DNA of 64,000 nucleotides from Epichloe hybrida (GCA_019022495.1 JAFEKR010000011.1:930001-994000); one strand, 5' to 3'. Positions 44,475-56,125 are shown, numbered from the stretch's first letter. Numbers and translations: made by a program. Notes: generated from the sequence alone by a model not told the origin.

Positions 44475-47400
44475 TCAATATCTCAACGCCATGCTAATGT
44501 GATCGCCGTGGTAAATGGTAGTACCGCTGCGATCAGTACCTCCAATGTAATCGCTCTCCGGCGGACCAAGGTACGAATACCGAAGATCACCAAGGTCCAG
44601 AATCAGCTTCTCCAAAATCATGTTCGGCTTTCGGAGCCGCACTTCAATGGTGTGAGCACCGACAGTGACATGGCCAAGATTGTGCGACTTCTTCCACACG
44701 CAATCCATGGCTGCTACATTCCAGCCTCTGGGAAGACCGCGATCATTGCCGGCATCGTCCTCTGTAAGCCGCAGCCGCTTGATCTCACCTCTATCCCAGC
44801 GCAGATCATACTCCATGCGGCTCTTTGGGTCCGTTTCGAGCGTCATGTTGAACTGGAGCTCAAGGTTTGCATTGCTACGATCGGAAAAGACATAGATTGG
44901 ATACCGCAGAAATGGAAGTGTGTCGGGGTTGTTCAAGTCCTGCTTAAAAGGCAGAGTTACGGATCCCGAAATGGGATGACCAAGGGCAGGAAGTGCCATG
45001 TACGGCGGTGTCACCCATTTCCCGGCGTCAATCGCGAGGTGGCCGCTTGTTTCGACGAAGCCAGTGAAGTTGGTGGGCACTCTCCTGTTACGGGCGGTGA
45101 TGTGAACTTTTTCGTAGCCATCACGCGTGCCAATAATCTCGACGAATACTGACTCGTCGAAATTGTCTGGAACTTTTGACCAGTCGATAGTTACGATGAT
45201 CTTGGTATCGTCATCATCGGGTTTGAGTTCACCATTGTATTGACTGAGCTTGATCCACTCATGTTGTGGTTTTGCAACCCAGGCAAACGCCTTTGTTCCA
45301 CGATGGTATACCTCGAAATATCGGTCTTGAGGGCCGTAAGGGGTGATGAAAGGTAGTGTGACACCAGGTTCAAGCCACTTGCGAGATGGATGCGTCCTGT
45401 CCGAATCTTCGTTGATGTGCCCGGCGTTGACGCCTTCGTTGCCTTCTACCGCTATGCCCATCTGTCCAAGGCTAGGGTTTGAGTCCTCTCTAGTTTGTAC
45501 ATAACATAGGCCCTCAATCATATTTCTATAAGGCTGAGCACCATTATCTCCGTATCCATAGTGCGGCTGCCTCATGATGTGATTCCATTTGCCATCATTG
45601 ATTGTGTGGTATTCTTGCATGAGGTCGTAGTCCTTGTCAAGAATCTTCAATGACTTGTGAAAGAGTACGTTCGTGGTGTTGCGGCGCTGTTTTGCGAACA
45701 ATTGATTTCTGTACTGAGTCACCCGAAGCAAGGTACACAGGTAAGATGCCTTGATAGGGTGAAGAACAAGCTGGAAGAAAGCCGACTTGTACTCGTTGTC
45801 GATGGTGGCGCCTATTCTTTTCGCATCCTGCAATAGAGACTTCCAACGGCCGACGATGTTATCGGCTTCGTGGTACTTCAACAGCACAAACGTGCTTACG
45901 TCGACATGATCCTGTTTTCGAAGAGCAACTAGCCGGTCAAAATCGTACCATGCTTTTGCAACGTCTTTGGCTTGCTTGCTTCCAAATTCTCGCGTCGCCA
46001 ACTGCTCATAATAGCTTGGGAACGAGTCTGCGCTGATACAATCAACATCCCAAGCCAGGTCGAATGCAAAACTCATTGGAATCTCGCAAGGCTTGAGATC
46101 GCCGACATTGAAAACCCATATACGATTTGCCCCTTCAGCATGCGCTAGACGTAATTGATGCCATGCTTTACCCTAAGTGTCTGGTCAGAAAGCATCTTGA
46201 AGAATTGTGTGAAGATTTACATGCCAAGGTGTTGCTATTCATCCACCTATAGCATCGCGGATAGCCAGTGTACTGGAAATGATAGTAATACTGGTTCATA
46301 GCAAGGTCAGTGGAGAGCATGATCCCTAGAATCTAGATAAACAGAACACATACCCCCGAGCCACCACTTCGTTTCTTTTCTTCTTCATTGGGGAGTCGAC
46401 GAAGTGACGCAAAATTGTCATCCGCGAACAGTAGTGTGATATCATCCGGTATTTGCAAGCCATCATCATAGTACGTTTGGACTTCGTTGTAAAGAGCCAT
46501 CAATTCTGGATGTGTACTTGTTAGTCAGGTCGGCCATGGAAAGTTTAAGCCGGTCAACTCACGTAAAACGCCGCCCTCGCTTCCATTATTGTCCTTGATG
46601 ATGCTTCTTTGCACGCCCAGCACTTCCGTCAAGATTTTCTTCGGATCGCTTCCACTGATGGGATTGTCACCTTCTGCACGCATACCCATGGTCACGTAGG
46701 ACTCATAAGGACGCGCCCGTTCGGCGCCATCCCTGAAATACTTTGTGATCTTTTCCTTGTTGGTCTCCCAATTCCACGTATTTTCTGGCTCCGTCGTAGA
46801 CCATTCATTCATGGCTCGCTGCATGGGTTCATGGTGGGATGTGCCCACCACTATCCCATAGGTATCAGCCAGAGCCTGATTTTTTGGATCATCGACAAAG
46901 AATGACCTTCCTGGATATGGATAACCTCTCCACATGGCTGGCCACATGAAATTGGCTCTGAGTCTCAATAGCAACTCGAAGACGTGGTGGTAAAAGTTGG
47001 AGTCGAATTTGGGACCAAATTTCTCATGGACCCAAGAATCCATTCCCGGTGCCTCGTCGTTGATGAAAATTCCTCGATACTTGACACTCGGCTCACCATT
47101 GAAGGTGGAAACGGGACGAGCATAAATTTCAGCATGCTGTTTTGGCGGAACATCTGCCCACCAATACCACCTACTCCAAAGTTAGTAATCGTGAAAACCT
47201 GGATTTTGAAGGAGATTCAACCTACGGGGATACACCAATTTGCCCCGAAAGCGAGTAGATACCAAATATTGCACCTCTCTTATCACTTCCGGCAATGATC
47301 AAACCATTGTCGTAACCCTCAATAGGACTAGAGACGCACACGGTGATCCATGACTCCCATTTCCCACCAAGACGTGAGAGGTCGATTTTTTTGCCTGCTT

Positions 47401-47647
47401 CTAGCTGCTTGATGGTGATGGATTTTGATAATGAGCCCACAATTATACAAGACTTGGAATTAGCTTGCCTTGCCGATGTGCTAAGCACAATGGTACCACC
47501 TTGAGGTGCAACCTTTGAGAAATCTTTGGACAGGTTTTTGGCGGCAATGTGAACGCCTTGAAACTCATCGTCGTCAATGATGATATCTGCACCAACCAGA
47601 CTAAATCCTTGACCTGGCTCAAACGTCACAATGGGTTCCTCGAACAT
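44475..47647 (-). CDS. GH115 xylan alpha-1,2-glucuronidase
   Basis: Exons 47647-47226, 47170-46563, 46505-46354, 46290-46225 and 46172-44475 give 981 residues, normal for family GH115. These enzymes remove (4-O-methyl-)glucuronic acid side chains from xylan. Family marks are FEPGQGFSLVGADIII at the start, VSP-WYWWADVPPK across intron 1, KYRGIFINDEAPG, ELLLRLRANFMWPAMW, GMRAEGDNP, LLFADDNFASLRRLP and IWVFNVGDLKPCEIP. No signal peptide is seen and no in-frame ATG lies upstream before a stop, so it looks intracellular. Intron 4 is best read with a GC donor (TTG|GCATGT), giving NTL-GKAWHQL at the family's usual spacing; a GT alternative four bases on would give LASWHQL. A TATA box lies about 95 bp upstream. 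Confidence 0.9.
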
Positions 47648-48304
47648 GTCGTTGATCGCCTCGAGATCAGCAAATGTACACGTCTTGTGAGAGAGCGAGA
47701 AGTAATGACATCAAATAACGGAAAGGAAAGATGGTGCGGGGTTTTATAGTGAGACCAAATAAACGAAATGATGGGGATGCGACGAATGTCGAGGCTGCAG
47801 AAAATGCATCACGAGGTTGTTGTGGATGTTGGAGAATGCAACACTACCTCCTGCATCACATCAGCACGAGACCAGCAACAAAGACAAGAACGAGAACAGA
47901 AGCCAAGTAAGTAGTTCTTGGCGAAATCGTACTATTTTTTTTGCCGCCTGGCAAAAGATGATATATTTTTGATTTGATCAGACAGATGTAGAGTTCTTCT
48001 AGGGCGTAAGGATGTGGGGACAAGCTTGCATCGACACCGATCTACGGAGTATCTAGGAGTATCTCCCCCACACTTGTTGTTGTCTCGACACGGAGCGGAT
48101 TCTGATGATGTATTGGGTGGGTGGCCTTGACTGTCAAGATTGAACCCGTCACTCGTTCAACTGGCACAAACCCCGCACCCAAGACATGCTTTTGTTGGCG
48201 GCATGGATCCTTAGTCTTGTGGATGTCGTCCGAGTTCCCCCAAGTCAGAGCTAGGATAAAAGTTGATGGAAATTCGTCTGGGTGAATCGGTGTGCAATCA
48301 AGTG
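47648..48304. other. Intergenic region upstream of GH115
   Basis: About 660 bp without a supportable gene. It has a GH115 TATA box (47741), a T-run at about 47935 and a TACGGAGTA copy at 48043. Confidence 0.5.
47741..47748 (-). promoter_or_regulatory. TATA box of the GH115 gene
   Basis: TATAAAAC on the minus strand lies about 95 bp before the GH115 ATG, followed by a short CT-rich leader. Confidence 0.5.
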
Positions 48305-48802
48305 TCAGTTGTGACCAGCAGTTGCAATCTCGAGAATATCTTTTTCCAGTCCAGGTACCGGAAAGACTTTAATACCCGCCGACTCGAGCATTTCGCGCCC
48401 TGGATTCTGGCCAACGAACTTTTCGGGTTCCTGTATGCCCACATACACTTCCTTGATCCATGCTTTTTGACGGATGATACGCTCAACGCAAGGCAACTTG
48501 CCACTCAGACGCTTGAAGCATGGTTCCATGGTCGTATATAGGGCATGAGGATTTTTGACGACGTCGGTGAGGCATTCCTCAGTTGTGGATAGCTGCTCGG
48601 CCAGCTTCAAGAAACAGCATTCCTCGGCATGCGTATTGCCTTCGCATTCTAAAGTGTACCCTTCGGTAATGACCTGGTCGTCGTCAAGTTGGACTAGGAG
48701 TGCACCGACACGGAAATTGCTCGGCTTTGGAGGCGACTTCTTGGCTAGCTCCAAGGCACGCTGTATTGATGCCAGGTGATGTTGATCCGTTCCCCGAGTC
48801 AT
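48305..48802 (-). CDS. Zinc-dependent nucleoside/pterin-type deaminase (DRAP-deaminase-like)
   Basis: 165 residues from the ATG at 48802 (MTRGTDQHH). The cytidine-deaminase-fold zinc site is complete: HAE at 58-60 and PC at 94-95 with the second Cys at 105, in TMEPCFKRLSGKLPC. The spacing between the two cysteines is wider than in cytidine deaminase and fits the fungal proteins annotated as riboflavin-pathway (DRAP) or dCMP-type deaminases. It acts on an amino-pyrimidine or related ring; the exact substrate is inferred only. The frame extends to 48865, but that N-terminus is not typical. It is divergent from the J-protein gene by 352 bp. Confidence 0.8.
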   Translation of the reverse strand: MTRGTDQHHLASIQRALELAKKSPPKPSNFRVGALLVQLDDDQVITEGYTLECEGNTHAEECCFLKLAEQLSTTEECLTDVVKNPHALYTTMEPCFKRLSGKLPCVERIIRQKAWIKEVYVGIQEPEKFVGQNPGREMLESAGIKVFPVPGLEKDILEIATAGHN

Positions 48803-49154
48803 ACTGACGTCGATGAATGAATGGGGTTCAAAGAGGTTAGAGAAAAGCACTGTTGCAGGAGCCAAGGGGAACGAGTCGCGTGAGCGACCAGGCAGTTAAG
48901 CCGGTGTGATGGCGTGGAACCATTGATGAGTCTGTAGGACCATCCGACTGCTTGTTCGACACTCCAACGGTCCCAGCAACGATGCCCCGCGACCATTAAA
49001 GCTGGGGGATCCACAGGCAGCTCTAAACACGCGCTGCGACGCGTGACCCTTTCGGCAACAGCTGGTCACACTCGACCTCACCGAGTTCAACACCGCGAAC
49101 GGATTATTGTGCATCAATGAGGTCCGCCACAAGACAAGACACTACACAGCTACC
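48803..49154. other. Shared divergent promoter, deaminase / J-protein
   Basis: 352 bp between divergent starts; no independent gene supported. Confidence 0.45.
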
Positions 49155-50101
49155 ATGACAGATATTGGAAATTTTGCGGACGGTGAACCAGCGGTCATTG
49201 ATCCGTATGAAACCTTGGGATTGGCAAAGCAGGCTACAGCCGACCAGGTCAAAAGCGCATACCGAAAGGCGGCACTGAGAAATCATCCAGGTGAGCTAGC
49301 TTTTCACGGGAAGCTGCTGCAGTCACCGGCTGACCGCTTTTCTTAGACAAAGTCTCCGACGAACAAAAAGAAGAGGCCCATGCCAAATTCCAAGAAGTCG
49401 CCTTTGCTTACGCCGTACTCTCCGATCCTGTCCGTCGCAAGCGTTACGACACTACCGGCTCAACCTCAGATTCCATTGTTGATGCAGATGGCTTCAATTG
49501 GAGTGACTACTATCGAGAGCAGTTCAAGGACTCAGTATCTGCTGATGCAATCAATAAGTTCGCCGAGAAATATAAGGGCTCGGATGAAGAGAGGGCTGAC
49601 GTATTGATTGCGTATGAAGAATGCGAAGGAGACATGGATCAATTGTTTGAACGAGTCATGTTGAGCGACATCATAGAAGACGACGAGAGGTTCCGCAAAA
49701 TTATCGATGAAGCAATTGTCTCGGGAGACGTTCCAGCATTTGACTCCTACAAAAGGGAACCCAAGAGAAAACGCTCGGCTCGTCTCAAGGCAGCAAAAGC
49801 AGAGGCGATCGAAGCGGAAGATTATGCCAAGGAGTTGGGCGTTCACGATCGGCTCTTCGCTAGAAAGGGAAAGAAGAGCAAAGGTAGCTCAGAAGACGAC
49901 CTTGCTGCCTTGATTCAGAAACGACAACAAGACAGGTCAGCCAGCTTCCTGGACCACCTGGCTGACAAGTACGGGGCGAACAGCACCAAAGGGAAAGGGG
50001 GCAAGAAACGAGCAGTAGAGGAGGATGAGCCATCAGAGGATGCTTTCCAAGCCGCAGCCGCCAAGTTAAAGAATAGCAAGTCAAAACGTGCAAAAAAGTA
50101 G
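49155..50101 (+). CDS. DNAJC9-like J-domain protein
   Basis: Exons 49155-49290 and 49347-50101 give 296 residues. The J domain is at about 15-85 with the HPD triad at 44-46, and the 56-nt intron splits the Asp codon of HPD, which is a useful check of the splice. DPYETLGLAKQATADQVK and RKRYDTTGS bracket it. A conserved acidic and helical region follows (DMDQLFERVMLSDIIEDDERFRKII cut here to its core LFERVMLSDIIEDDERF), then a Lys-rich tail ending SKSKRAKK. That order matches DNAJC9, a nuclear Hsp70 co-chaperone that handles histones H3-H4. Function is by homology. The neighbour 3' is a folding non-coding stretch and then STN1. Confidence 0.88.
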
Positions 50102-50718
50102 AAATCGTCTGGTCGCTTGCTTTGGGTCAACAACTTTGGATTATGTGCTATGAAGAGAGCTTTGACGGAACTGGTTATGATGCATGGCATTGCTGTATAG
50201 TATAATTTAGGAAATCGGATACAGTACGGAGTCCGGAATTTATTGACTGGCTAAATAAGACCCCATTGCAATTGAAAATGTTTACACTTGACTCCTTGAG
50301 TCAAGCCGTTTGAAACGTACGGAGTACGGAGTAGGTTCAATCAAATCAATTTTGTTGTTATTAATAATACAACATGAGTACAACATGACTGGTTGTCGAG
50401 TGGGGTCTGGGGCGTGACGCGAACTGTCACTGAGGGAAGCCCGGAAGGCACAGATACGCCACCCCACGGCGGATTACACAGGGCAGACTCCCTTCCCTGG
50501 TGGAGCCTTCCCGGCTGCCTGTGCAGTACAAAGTGCCTGCCGTTGGGTTTCGCGCGCAATTGTATCACGGAGTTAGCGCGTGAATCTTGGTGTCCCATTA
50601 CGTGAAGCTCTCGACCATCTGAATGGCATGAACAACATCGGCTGGATATTCTTTCTTCAAGGCGTGAGGCCGCACGCTATGACTCTCGGAGGCGCGCGTT
50701 TGCAGTCACAATCATGCC
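50102..50718. other. Intergenic region between J-protein and STN1
   Basis: About 620 bp. It has two overlapping TACGGAGTA copies (50318, 50325) and, downstream of them, a GC-rich stretch able to form a long hairpin (separate entry). No coding frame is supported. Confidence 0.55.
50424..50585. ncRNA. Candidate structured RNA (no family assigned)
   Basis: Hand folding finds nested arms. CTG-t-CAC (50424-50430) pairs with GTGCAG (50521-50526). GGAAGCCCGGAAGGC (50435-50449) pairs with GCCTTCCCGGCTGCC (50505-50519), 13 of 15 pairs. CCACC (50459-50463) pairs with GGTGG (50499-50503). An AGGG/CCCT hairpin lies inside. A second hairpin, TTCGCGCGC with GCGCGTGAA, follows at 50549-50584. There is no open reading frame across it. 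The strand is not known, though the arms read similarly on both. I could not match it to RNase P, MRP, SRP or telomerase RNA; a fold-back repeat is the main alternative. Confidence 0.35.
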
Positions 50719-51611
50719 ATGACTGACGCGTGCAAGACCGAAATCTATCCACGATATTGCTTTCACCTGTCACCTACTGTCAACACCTGGTGCTTCTTGC
50801 CAGCGCTCAGGATTCACGCTCTGCAGCAACATGCAGGCTTTGAGGGTAAGCACCGCCGCATTCTCAGGTCTTTGAAAGATGACCGACTCTGACTCTAACT
50901 CAAGGCGAAAACTTCTTCTTCTACAACAACTTGCCGATAAAATGGGTACGCATCGTGGGATCTGTTGTCGCAATCGATGAATTTTCTGGACGACGCGTCT
51001 TTACTTTGGATGACAGTAGCGGAAGATGCATAGAGGCATGGGTCCTGCTTCCATCATCCGCCCCTGGCAGACCTGTTCCGGAACTACAGCAAATTTCAAC
51101 AGGGGCGAGCGTAGCGGTTGAAGCTGGGAAAGCCAGCGTGTTCCGTGACCCTCTCTCGTCAAGCCCTTACAACGACATCGACATTGGCCATGTTCTCGAT
51201 GTGAAAGGCAGCTTATCCAGTTTCAAAGGACAGATGCAAATCAAAATTGAAAAGCTCGCAGTTGTCAAGAGTACTGCACACGAGATTGTTCTGTGGCAGA
51301 AGAAATCCAAGTTCCAGCGCGACATCCTGCATAAGCCGTGGATCTTGAAACCAGGAGTTATTCGGCGGTGTCGCAAAGAAGCTGAAGCTTCGGGATCGAG
51401 CTTGGAGAGAAACAAGAGGCATCCGAAAGCGAGCACAAGGACTGCTTCGGGCATAAAGGATTCAACAAAGCCTTTGATTGGTCAAACTTCCGAATCTGCC
51501 CAACCTAACAAAAAGGAGAAGAAACCAAAGCCTGCTGAGGTTGCTGCACGATTGCAGGAATTGATTCGGGATGGTTCGGCGAAGGGTAAGTATAGCGCAT
51601 TGGGTCTTTAG
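50719..51611 (+). CDS. STN1: Telomere capping protein STN1 (CST complex, OB-fold)
   Basis: Exons 50719-50845 and 50905-51611 give 277 residues. Stn1 is the RPA2-like subunit of the CST complex that protects telomere ends and helps fill-in synthesis. The 127-nt first exon is supported by YCFHLSPTVNTWCFLPA, the typical fungal Stn1 N-terminal block, spliced in phase to GENFFFYNNLPIKWVRIVG. The OB-fold core runs to about 140 (VVAIDEFSGRRVFTLDDSSG, then DIGHVLDVKGSLSSFKGQMQI in part). A helical segment and a Lys-rich tail (NKKEKKPKPAEVAARLQELI) end it. No C-terminal winged helix is seen, as in several filamentous fungi. The intron is 59 nt (GTAAGC...CAAG). Confidence 0.86.
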
Positions 51612-52325
51612 TTGGCTTGTGGTTTTGTCATGGAACTATCATTATGGTCTTTTCGTGGCCCTATCTTTCTGCATTAGGTACTAATTTAACTTGGTGTTTG
51701 CGAGTCACAAAAATCACCGTTCATATTGGAGCTTCGGATATGGAGAACAATGGCGTTCCTTCCTCGAAACTGGCATTCCGCAACCCACTTACTTACAGAG
51801 CAGTAGGTGTTGCAGGAAGAGCGGCATGGTCTTTCCTGTTGTGCCGAAGCGCTTTCACACCACTTCTTCAGAGCCATATCATAGGTGCCTCTGTCTGTTC
51901 TTGGAAAACTTGGACGCTTGACTTGAGTATCCCCGCCCGCGTAAACCTCATGAGCATCACCGCTTCAACAATTTTTCAAACGTTCGACTACTCCTAAGAA
52001 ACTACGACGATACCTTGTACCCATTTCTCTGATTGTCCATGAAGTAAACCTACAACCTACAACTTACAACCTACAACTGTTCAAAAGGTACCTCAATTCC
52101 CGTGTTTCCGTTGCACGATTAATCACGTCTGAGCTAGTCCATTCACTTGCATGAAAAAAAATCGTGAATCACCCTCAAGGCCCTGAGAATCTGAGGATAA
52201 GTCTACCCGAACTATGTATAAATTGAGGACGGGCCTTTCGCCTTCCTTTGACCGCCATGTCTCGGACGCATTCACACCGACAGGACCAGAGGTAGCTGGT
52301 GTTGCCTGGACTACAAAGGCCCATC
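51612..52325. other. Intergenic region upstream of GH81
   Basis: About 710 bp. Short frames at 51617-51997 have no family features. Tandem CCTACAACTTACAA-type units lie at about 52048-52078, and TATAAATTG at about 52217 lies some 110 bp before the GH81 start. Confidence 0.5.
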
Positions 52326-55187
52326 ATGGAAATACGTCTATTGCTTATGTTTTCAAACTGGCTGACAATCAGTTTAGCGTACCTGCGTACCATACATAAC
52401 TCGAAAGGCGACTCTCGACAAGCTCCAGTAGAGTTTCCACATCGTGAGCTATCATATAATACCTCCTCAGACCACAAACCGTCAAGCGCCCTCACTTCAA
52501 GCCGAACCCCGTACACGACCCCGGAACAGATCAGACACGACTTGGTACCTACTAGCGCTACAGTCGATATTTGGAAAAATTTCACCAGCACTCAGCCTTA
52601 CGCTACGACCTCAGGCCAAACTAGGGTATTTTCAGATAGCAGAGACGCCCAAGCACCTGAAGAACCCGAATACGCACCAGGATCGATTAATGTGTTGTTG
52701 GTAGACGAAGCAGCCCTGTTCCCAGATAATATCGAGCAAAACAAGGTAAAAATGGCGGGTCAGAACATTTTCGCAAAGCCCATTGACACCAAGGCACCAC
52801 CATCAGGCATCCCTCAACGACACGATCATCCGGTGCCGCGCAAAGGGATTCATTCACCGGGACCGTTGCAGACCAATAAGTTTTACTCTAATTTCTTCTT
52901 GGGGGACCAGAGAGGACCCGCTTTCACATTCCCGTACTCTGTCTCTTGGGCTGGCGGCAAAGGCGCGAGTGGAAGTTGGGGGATGGCTTGTACACATATC
53001 GAAGAACGACAAAGGGTCTTTGGGAAGGAGAATATTGATGGAGCCTCCTCGTACTATCTAAACCCTATAGGGATTCAGTCCATGGTTCTGTCGGCCAAGG
53101 AACTTGGATGCGAAACAGCCGTATCAACAGACAGCGTGACAGCATTCTCAGCCAGAGTGCACCTGAGCAAGGACAGCACAGCTCCCCCAGCAGTCTCGTT
53201 CCCTCTGGTGCAAGGAATGGCCTGTATTACGGCACAATACGATGGGTCTATCCCTTTGCTGCAGTCGGGGGTCTTTTTCAAGGCTGTAAGTCGGGTTACG
53301 CACAACCCCAAAGAAAGTGTCACGAAATACAACTTTCACTTGGAGGATGGGACTATCTGGCGTGTGTATGCGCATCGGACCAAGGGCGAGGAGCTTGATC
53401 TCAAGGTCATAAATAATGGTTTGGCCGAGTCCAAACATGCGTTCCATGGAACTATCCAAGTTTGCAAAGACCCCGACACCAAAGGATCAGAGGATCTTCT
53501 TGATGACGGAGCAGGGATCTATCCCGTCACACTCACCTTATCCGGATCTGTGTTCGGAAAAGAAGGCACGTACTCCTTTGCATTCGAGAAAAATGGACAC
53601 CAGCTCGGCCACCTGTATATGTACGCTCTCCCGCACCACTTATCGTCGTTTAATGCGGAGACGATGAAGCGAGTTCGAAATGTTCAGCTTCAATCACCTA
53701 CAAAAGGCACGGCCACTCTGGTGAAGGGCACCGAGTGGACAATGATTGAACGACACATGCCTACAGACATGGATTTTGCGCCTTGGCGGCCAGATAAAGG
53801 CCCGTTGAAGCATCTTTCTGACAAGGCCAAAAGTACTATACGGGCAGCAGCGGCGAAAGAGCTATCCCAAAATATTGTTGCGCAAACAAACTTGGACTCG
53901 ATGTACTTCAGTGGAAAGGTGCGTGACTTGATGGTGCATCATGAGATTTCATACTGATCTGTACTGGGAGTAGGCATTGGCTAAATTTGCCACCATTTTG
54001 TATGTTATTGACGAGCTTCTCGGCGATAAAGCATTGGCAAAGAAGGGCCTCGGTCCGTTGAAAGCTGCTTTCGGCACTTTTGCAGCCAACAAACAAAAGT
54101 TTCCGTTGAATCACGAGAGTAGGTCACCCCTCAAACCTCGCTCATGATGCACTCGCTAAAGCTGCCGTCTGATTAGCGGCGTGGGGGGGGTTGGTGTCTT
54201 CGGCCAGCTACGAAACAGGAGACGCTGGCGTCGATTTCGGAAACACATACTACAATGACCATCATTTCCATTATGGCTACCACATACTGGCCGCGGCAAC
54301 GATTGGACATATCGACCAAGCATGGGCAACGGCAAACAAAGACTATGTCAACTTACTCGTACGAGACATAGCCAATTCTAGCAAGGATGACAAGTTCTTC
54401 CCCATGTGGCGCAGCTTCGATTGGTACCATGGCCACAGCTGGGCTCATGGTCTCTATGCCGCCACGGACGGCAAGGTACATTGTATCATTAGTTGTCGAG
54501 GACAATTCACAGTTGAGGAGCTAACTGGCTTTGCTAGAACCAAGAGTCTAGTTCTGAGGACATGATGTGCGCTTATGCGCTGAAGATGTGGGGGAAGGTG
54601 AGCAAAAATACAGATGTTGAAATGAGGTAAGTTGTGTGAAAGAGAAGGCCGTCGAGCACTCAGCATCTTGACTAAACATGTTTTGCAGAGGAAACCTTCA
54701 GCTGTCTATTATTGCACGCAGCTTGCAAAGTTACTATTTGTATAAAAACGACAACACTGTTCAACCGAAGCAGTTTATTGGGAACAAAGTAGCGGGCATC
54801 CTCTTTGAGAACAAGATTGACCATACAACCTACTTCGACCCGAGTATAGAAGCGATTCAGGGTATACATATGATTCCCATACTGCCCCCATCGCTATATG
54901 TGCGAGATGAAAAGTTTGTCAGAGAGGAGTGGGAGGCGTATTTCAGCAAGGGACGCATAGACGACATTCGCAACGCTTGGAAAGGTATCATCTATGCGAA
55001 TTATGCCACCATTGAGCCTCGGAAAGCCTGGGAGTTCTTCACCTCTAAAGACTTTGATCCACAATGGCTGGACGGTGGTGCGTCTTTGACTTGGTATATG
55101 GCATACTCGGCCGGTATGATTACGTTTGTGAAGAGTAATGCGGTATGCGGCGATGCTGACAATGGAACAGCATTGGGGGGGTTGTAG
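52326..55187 (+). CDS. GH81 endo-beta-1,3-glucanase
   Basis: Exons 52326-53918, 53974-54118, 54177-54475, 54538-54626, 54689-55113 and 55171-55187 give 855 residues. The enzyme cuts beta-1,3-glucan internally, as yeast Eng1/Eng2 do in cell separation and wall turnover. The N-terminus [20 protein letters not shown] looks like a signal sequence, followed by about 150 variable residues. GH81 marks are [28 protein letters not shown]-like wall block, [18 protein letters not shown] and the catalytic-acid region [16 protein letters not shown] (Glu682/Glu686), then [13 protein letters not shown]. The last intron (57 nt, in frame) leaves a 17-nt terminal exon and gives WYMAYSA-ALGGL, the family's usual end. 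Confidence 0.9.
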
Positions 55188-55859
55188 TCTATTCGTTTCG
55201 TGGCGGCCTCGATTGAGAACACAACCGGATGGAGGGGGGGTCATTGATGTCATGGAGGAGACGAGGGGTGTTTGCTCATTTTGCTTCTGTTCTCTCCACG
55301 TTCTAGTAGCTTAGCATGCATTTAATACGACGGGCACTCATTACTGCGCACGTTTGTGCATATCAAGATGCAGTATCCCACCATGGCGGCGGATGCTGCT
55401 GTCGAGCGTGGCCGTGAATGCCAAAGCGCGATATATGTTCAGTGATGAAGGGTGAAGTAATAAGTCTCTACGTTCTCCGTGGTCAATCATGTCTGTCTCA
55501 ACAAGGTGGCAGTGGCCGGCCCAGTGGGTTTGGCCCAGTGTGTATTTGGTGCCGAGTGGAACAAACAGCGGCCGACCCCTGGCCATGTTTATTTTCTACT
55601 TTATTTTGGCGTAATCCGCATCTTGGTGTCTACGGAGTACAGTCTGATGCTGATGCATGCCGATCCCTTTTATCAATCCCCACAACGTGCATGTCTGGGT
55701 AACATGCTCGGCAGGTACGGAGTGCAGCGAGCGCATGAAGAGAAAGTCGGGGCGGCTCGGGATCACGGTAGTGCTTTTTTTTTGCGCAAGCCTTTGTGTG
55801 GCAGACGGTGTTGACATGCGCGCGCGAGGGGAGGCCTCCCAGGCTGCCGTCCCAACAGG

Positions 55860-55898
55860 ACGACAGACAGAGGCAGACAGACGGACAGACAGGCGGAC
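55860..55898. repeat. Simple repeat of CAGA/GACA type
   Basis: Imperfect tetranucleotide copies (GACAGACAGAGGCAGACAGA and on) in intergenic DNA. Confidence 0.7.
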
Positions 55899-56125
55899 GA
55901 ATCATGGACCCGACCCCCCCCATCGTTCGGCGTTTATACACCTGTCACTGTAGATGAAACACGCACAGAGCGTTCCACAGAGCGTTCCACACCTCGTCGT
56001 CGTCATTGGCTTTGGCGCCGCTGCACGCCACCTGCGGCGCTGGATTGCCAGCAGGGTTTTGGGTTTTGGGCTCTTTGCTCTTTTTGCTTTGTTGACTCGC
56101 TTTCCCGTGTGTTGTGTAATGTAAT

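Noticed and set aside
50424..50585. Telomerase RNA next to STN1
   Set aside because: I find no template complementary to TTAGGG repeats and the stretch is far too short.
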